Of a stretch of DNA of 64,000 bases, positions 63,373 through 64,000 are shown in pieces. The notes below the pieces were generated by a model that was given only the letters and a program-made list of their open reading frames with translations, did no database searches and had not been told where the DNA came from. Location of the stretch: the NCBI RefSeq assembly GCF_000020525.1, contig NC_011026.1, positions 1,594,001 to 1,658,000 on the forward strand, given 5' to 3'. Position numbers and translations under genes: made by a program. Numbering within the stretch: the stretch's first letter is position 1; each line of letters starts with the position of its first letter. Origin of the DNA: Chloroherpeton thalassium ATCC 35110. GTDB lineage: Bacteria > Bacteroidota > Chlorobiia > Chlorobiales > Chloroherpetonaceae.

Positions 63373-64000
63373 TCACAATTTTCCGAAAAGTTGCTTAAGC
63401 CGCAATCGCCAAACCATCAAAATGGCTTCCCAAATAATTCTCCGAGACATTTTTGATTTTCCAACAGTTCTATCCACAAAAACGATAGGAATTTCCTTGA
63501 TCCGAAAGCCTTTTCGCCAAACTTTAAAGTTCACCTCAATCTGAAACGAATAGCCACCAGAGTGAATATCATCTAAGTTAATAGCTTCTAAAACCTTACG
63601 ACGAAAGCACTTAAACCCTGCTGTTGTATCGTACACAGGCAAACCGGTGACCATGCGCGTGTAGATGCTCGCACCTTTGGAAAGCACCAGCCTGCGAAGT
63701 GGCCAGTTCACAACATTGGCGACTTCGCCGCCCATATATCTCGAGCCGATGACCAAATCTGCGTCGTGCATCGCTTTCAGAAAAAACGGAATCATGGTAG
63801 GATCGTGAGATAAATCGGCATCCATTTCCATGATATAATCATATTTGTGCTCAATGGCGTATTGGAATCCACGCACATAAGCCGTGCCGAGTCCTAATTT
63901 TCCTTCGCGTTGGATCAGCTTGAGATGATTGTTTTTAACGGCGATTTTTTTTACAGTTTCACCTGTTCCATCCGGCGAATTATCATCCACAACCAGAATA
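63373..64000 (-). CDS. DPM1-like family 2 glycosyltransferase (N-terminus beyond the window)
   Basis: 209 codons of a gene that enters from the right edge; the frame stays open to 64000 (ILVVDDNSPDGTG), so the real start with the P-T-Y-N-E motif is outside. It is a polyprenyl-phosphate mannose/glucose synthase-like GT2 enzyme of the cytoplasmic membrane face. Seen: the DDNSPDGTG nucleotide-binding loop, the metal-binding MDADLSHDP, then IGSRYMGGEVANVVNWPLRR and DTTAGFKCFRRKVLEAINLD, and the KSKMSRRIIWEA acceptor-side motif. It ends RLRLKQLFGKL without membrane helices, like bacterial soluble DPM1 forms. It would make lipid-linked sugars for glycans or protein glycosylation. Confidence 0.9.
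   Translation of the reverse strand, partial: ILVVDDNSPDGTGETVKKIAVKNNHLKLIQREGKLGLGTAYVRGFQYAIEHKYDYIMEMDADLSHDPTMIPFFLKAMHDADLVIGSRYMGGEVANVVNWPLRRLVLSKGASIYTRMVTGLPVYDTTAGFKCFRRKVLEAINLDDIHSGGYSFQIEVNFKVWRKGFRIKEIPIVFVDRTVGKSKMSRRIIWEAILMVWRLRLKQLFGKL

Overview
The window looks like chromosome of a photosynthetic, gliding member of the Chlorobiota (green sulfur bacteria), most likely a Chloroherpeton-like organism. The evidence is a complete set of dark-operative protochlorophyllide reductase genes (bchN, bchB, bchL), a bchC-like bacteriochlorophyllide dehydrogenase, a split carbamoyl-phosphate synthase large subunit, an Fo ATP synthase cluster separated from most F1 genes, and a giant SprA-type protein, the outer-membrane translocon of the type IX secretion/gliding machinery. 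The genus is inferred from gene content; no database comparison was possible.

Layout. 1-8743: ftsH (cut by the left edge), a TonB-receptor-like barrel, trpC, then a two-gene module (5764-8348) of a coiled-coil protein and a protein with ten nearly identical 46-residue TPRs, and a SnoaL-like protein. 8755-14182 (minus strand): bchN-bchB-bchL followed by an OppC-type permease. 14821-19609: M23 peptidase plus bactofilin, then AtpZ-like, AtpI-like, atpB, atpE, atpF and atpH, ending at tRNA-Ala(CGC), whose 3' end is one arm of a perfect 22-bp inverted repeat. 19662-27961: yraN, rnhB, a PiT-like permease, hyuB, bchC, a BMP-type ABC ATPase and a TPR protein. 28048-32862 (minus): a cyclic-nucleotide-domain/phosphofructokinase fusion, a repeat-rich gap, GTP-dependent PEP carboxykinase and a DoxX-like protein.

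33227-36473: two overlapping genes, a P-loop ATPase and a TPR protein with an alpha/beta N-terminal domain. Together they look like a split STAND-type sensor/switch and are the best candidate here for an undescribed system. 36630-38440: ECF sigma factor, single-span putative anti-sigma factor and a Spy-like periplasmic protein. 38504-46475: ferritin-like protein, NfnA/SudB-like flavoprotein, YyaL-like thioredoxin-fold protein, hisH-hisA, the C-terminal half of CarB and a small conserved-looking protein. 46815-57638: ABC ATPase and permease, a small outer-membrane barrel and sprA. 57684-64000: uvrC, repeats, a nitrilase-family amidohydrolase, an EF-G-like GTPase and a DPM1-like glycosyltransferase cut by the right edge.

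Three intergenic regions (12583-12922, 29930-30150, 59740-60100) carry one family of dispersed, hairpin-forming repeats. One of them sits inside the bchN-bchB gap. Many genes lack a strong Shine-Dalgarno sequence (atpE is an exception), so several starts were chosen from signal peptides or conserved N-termini.
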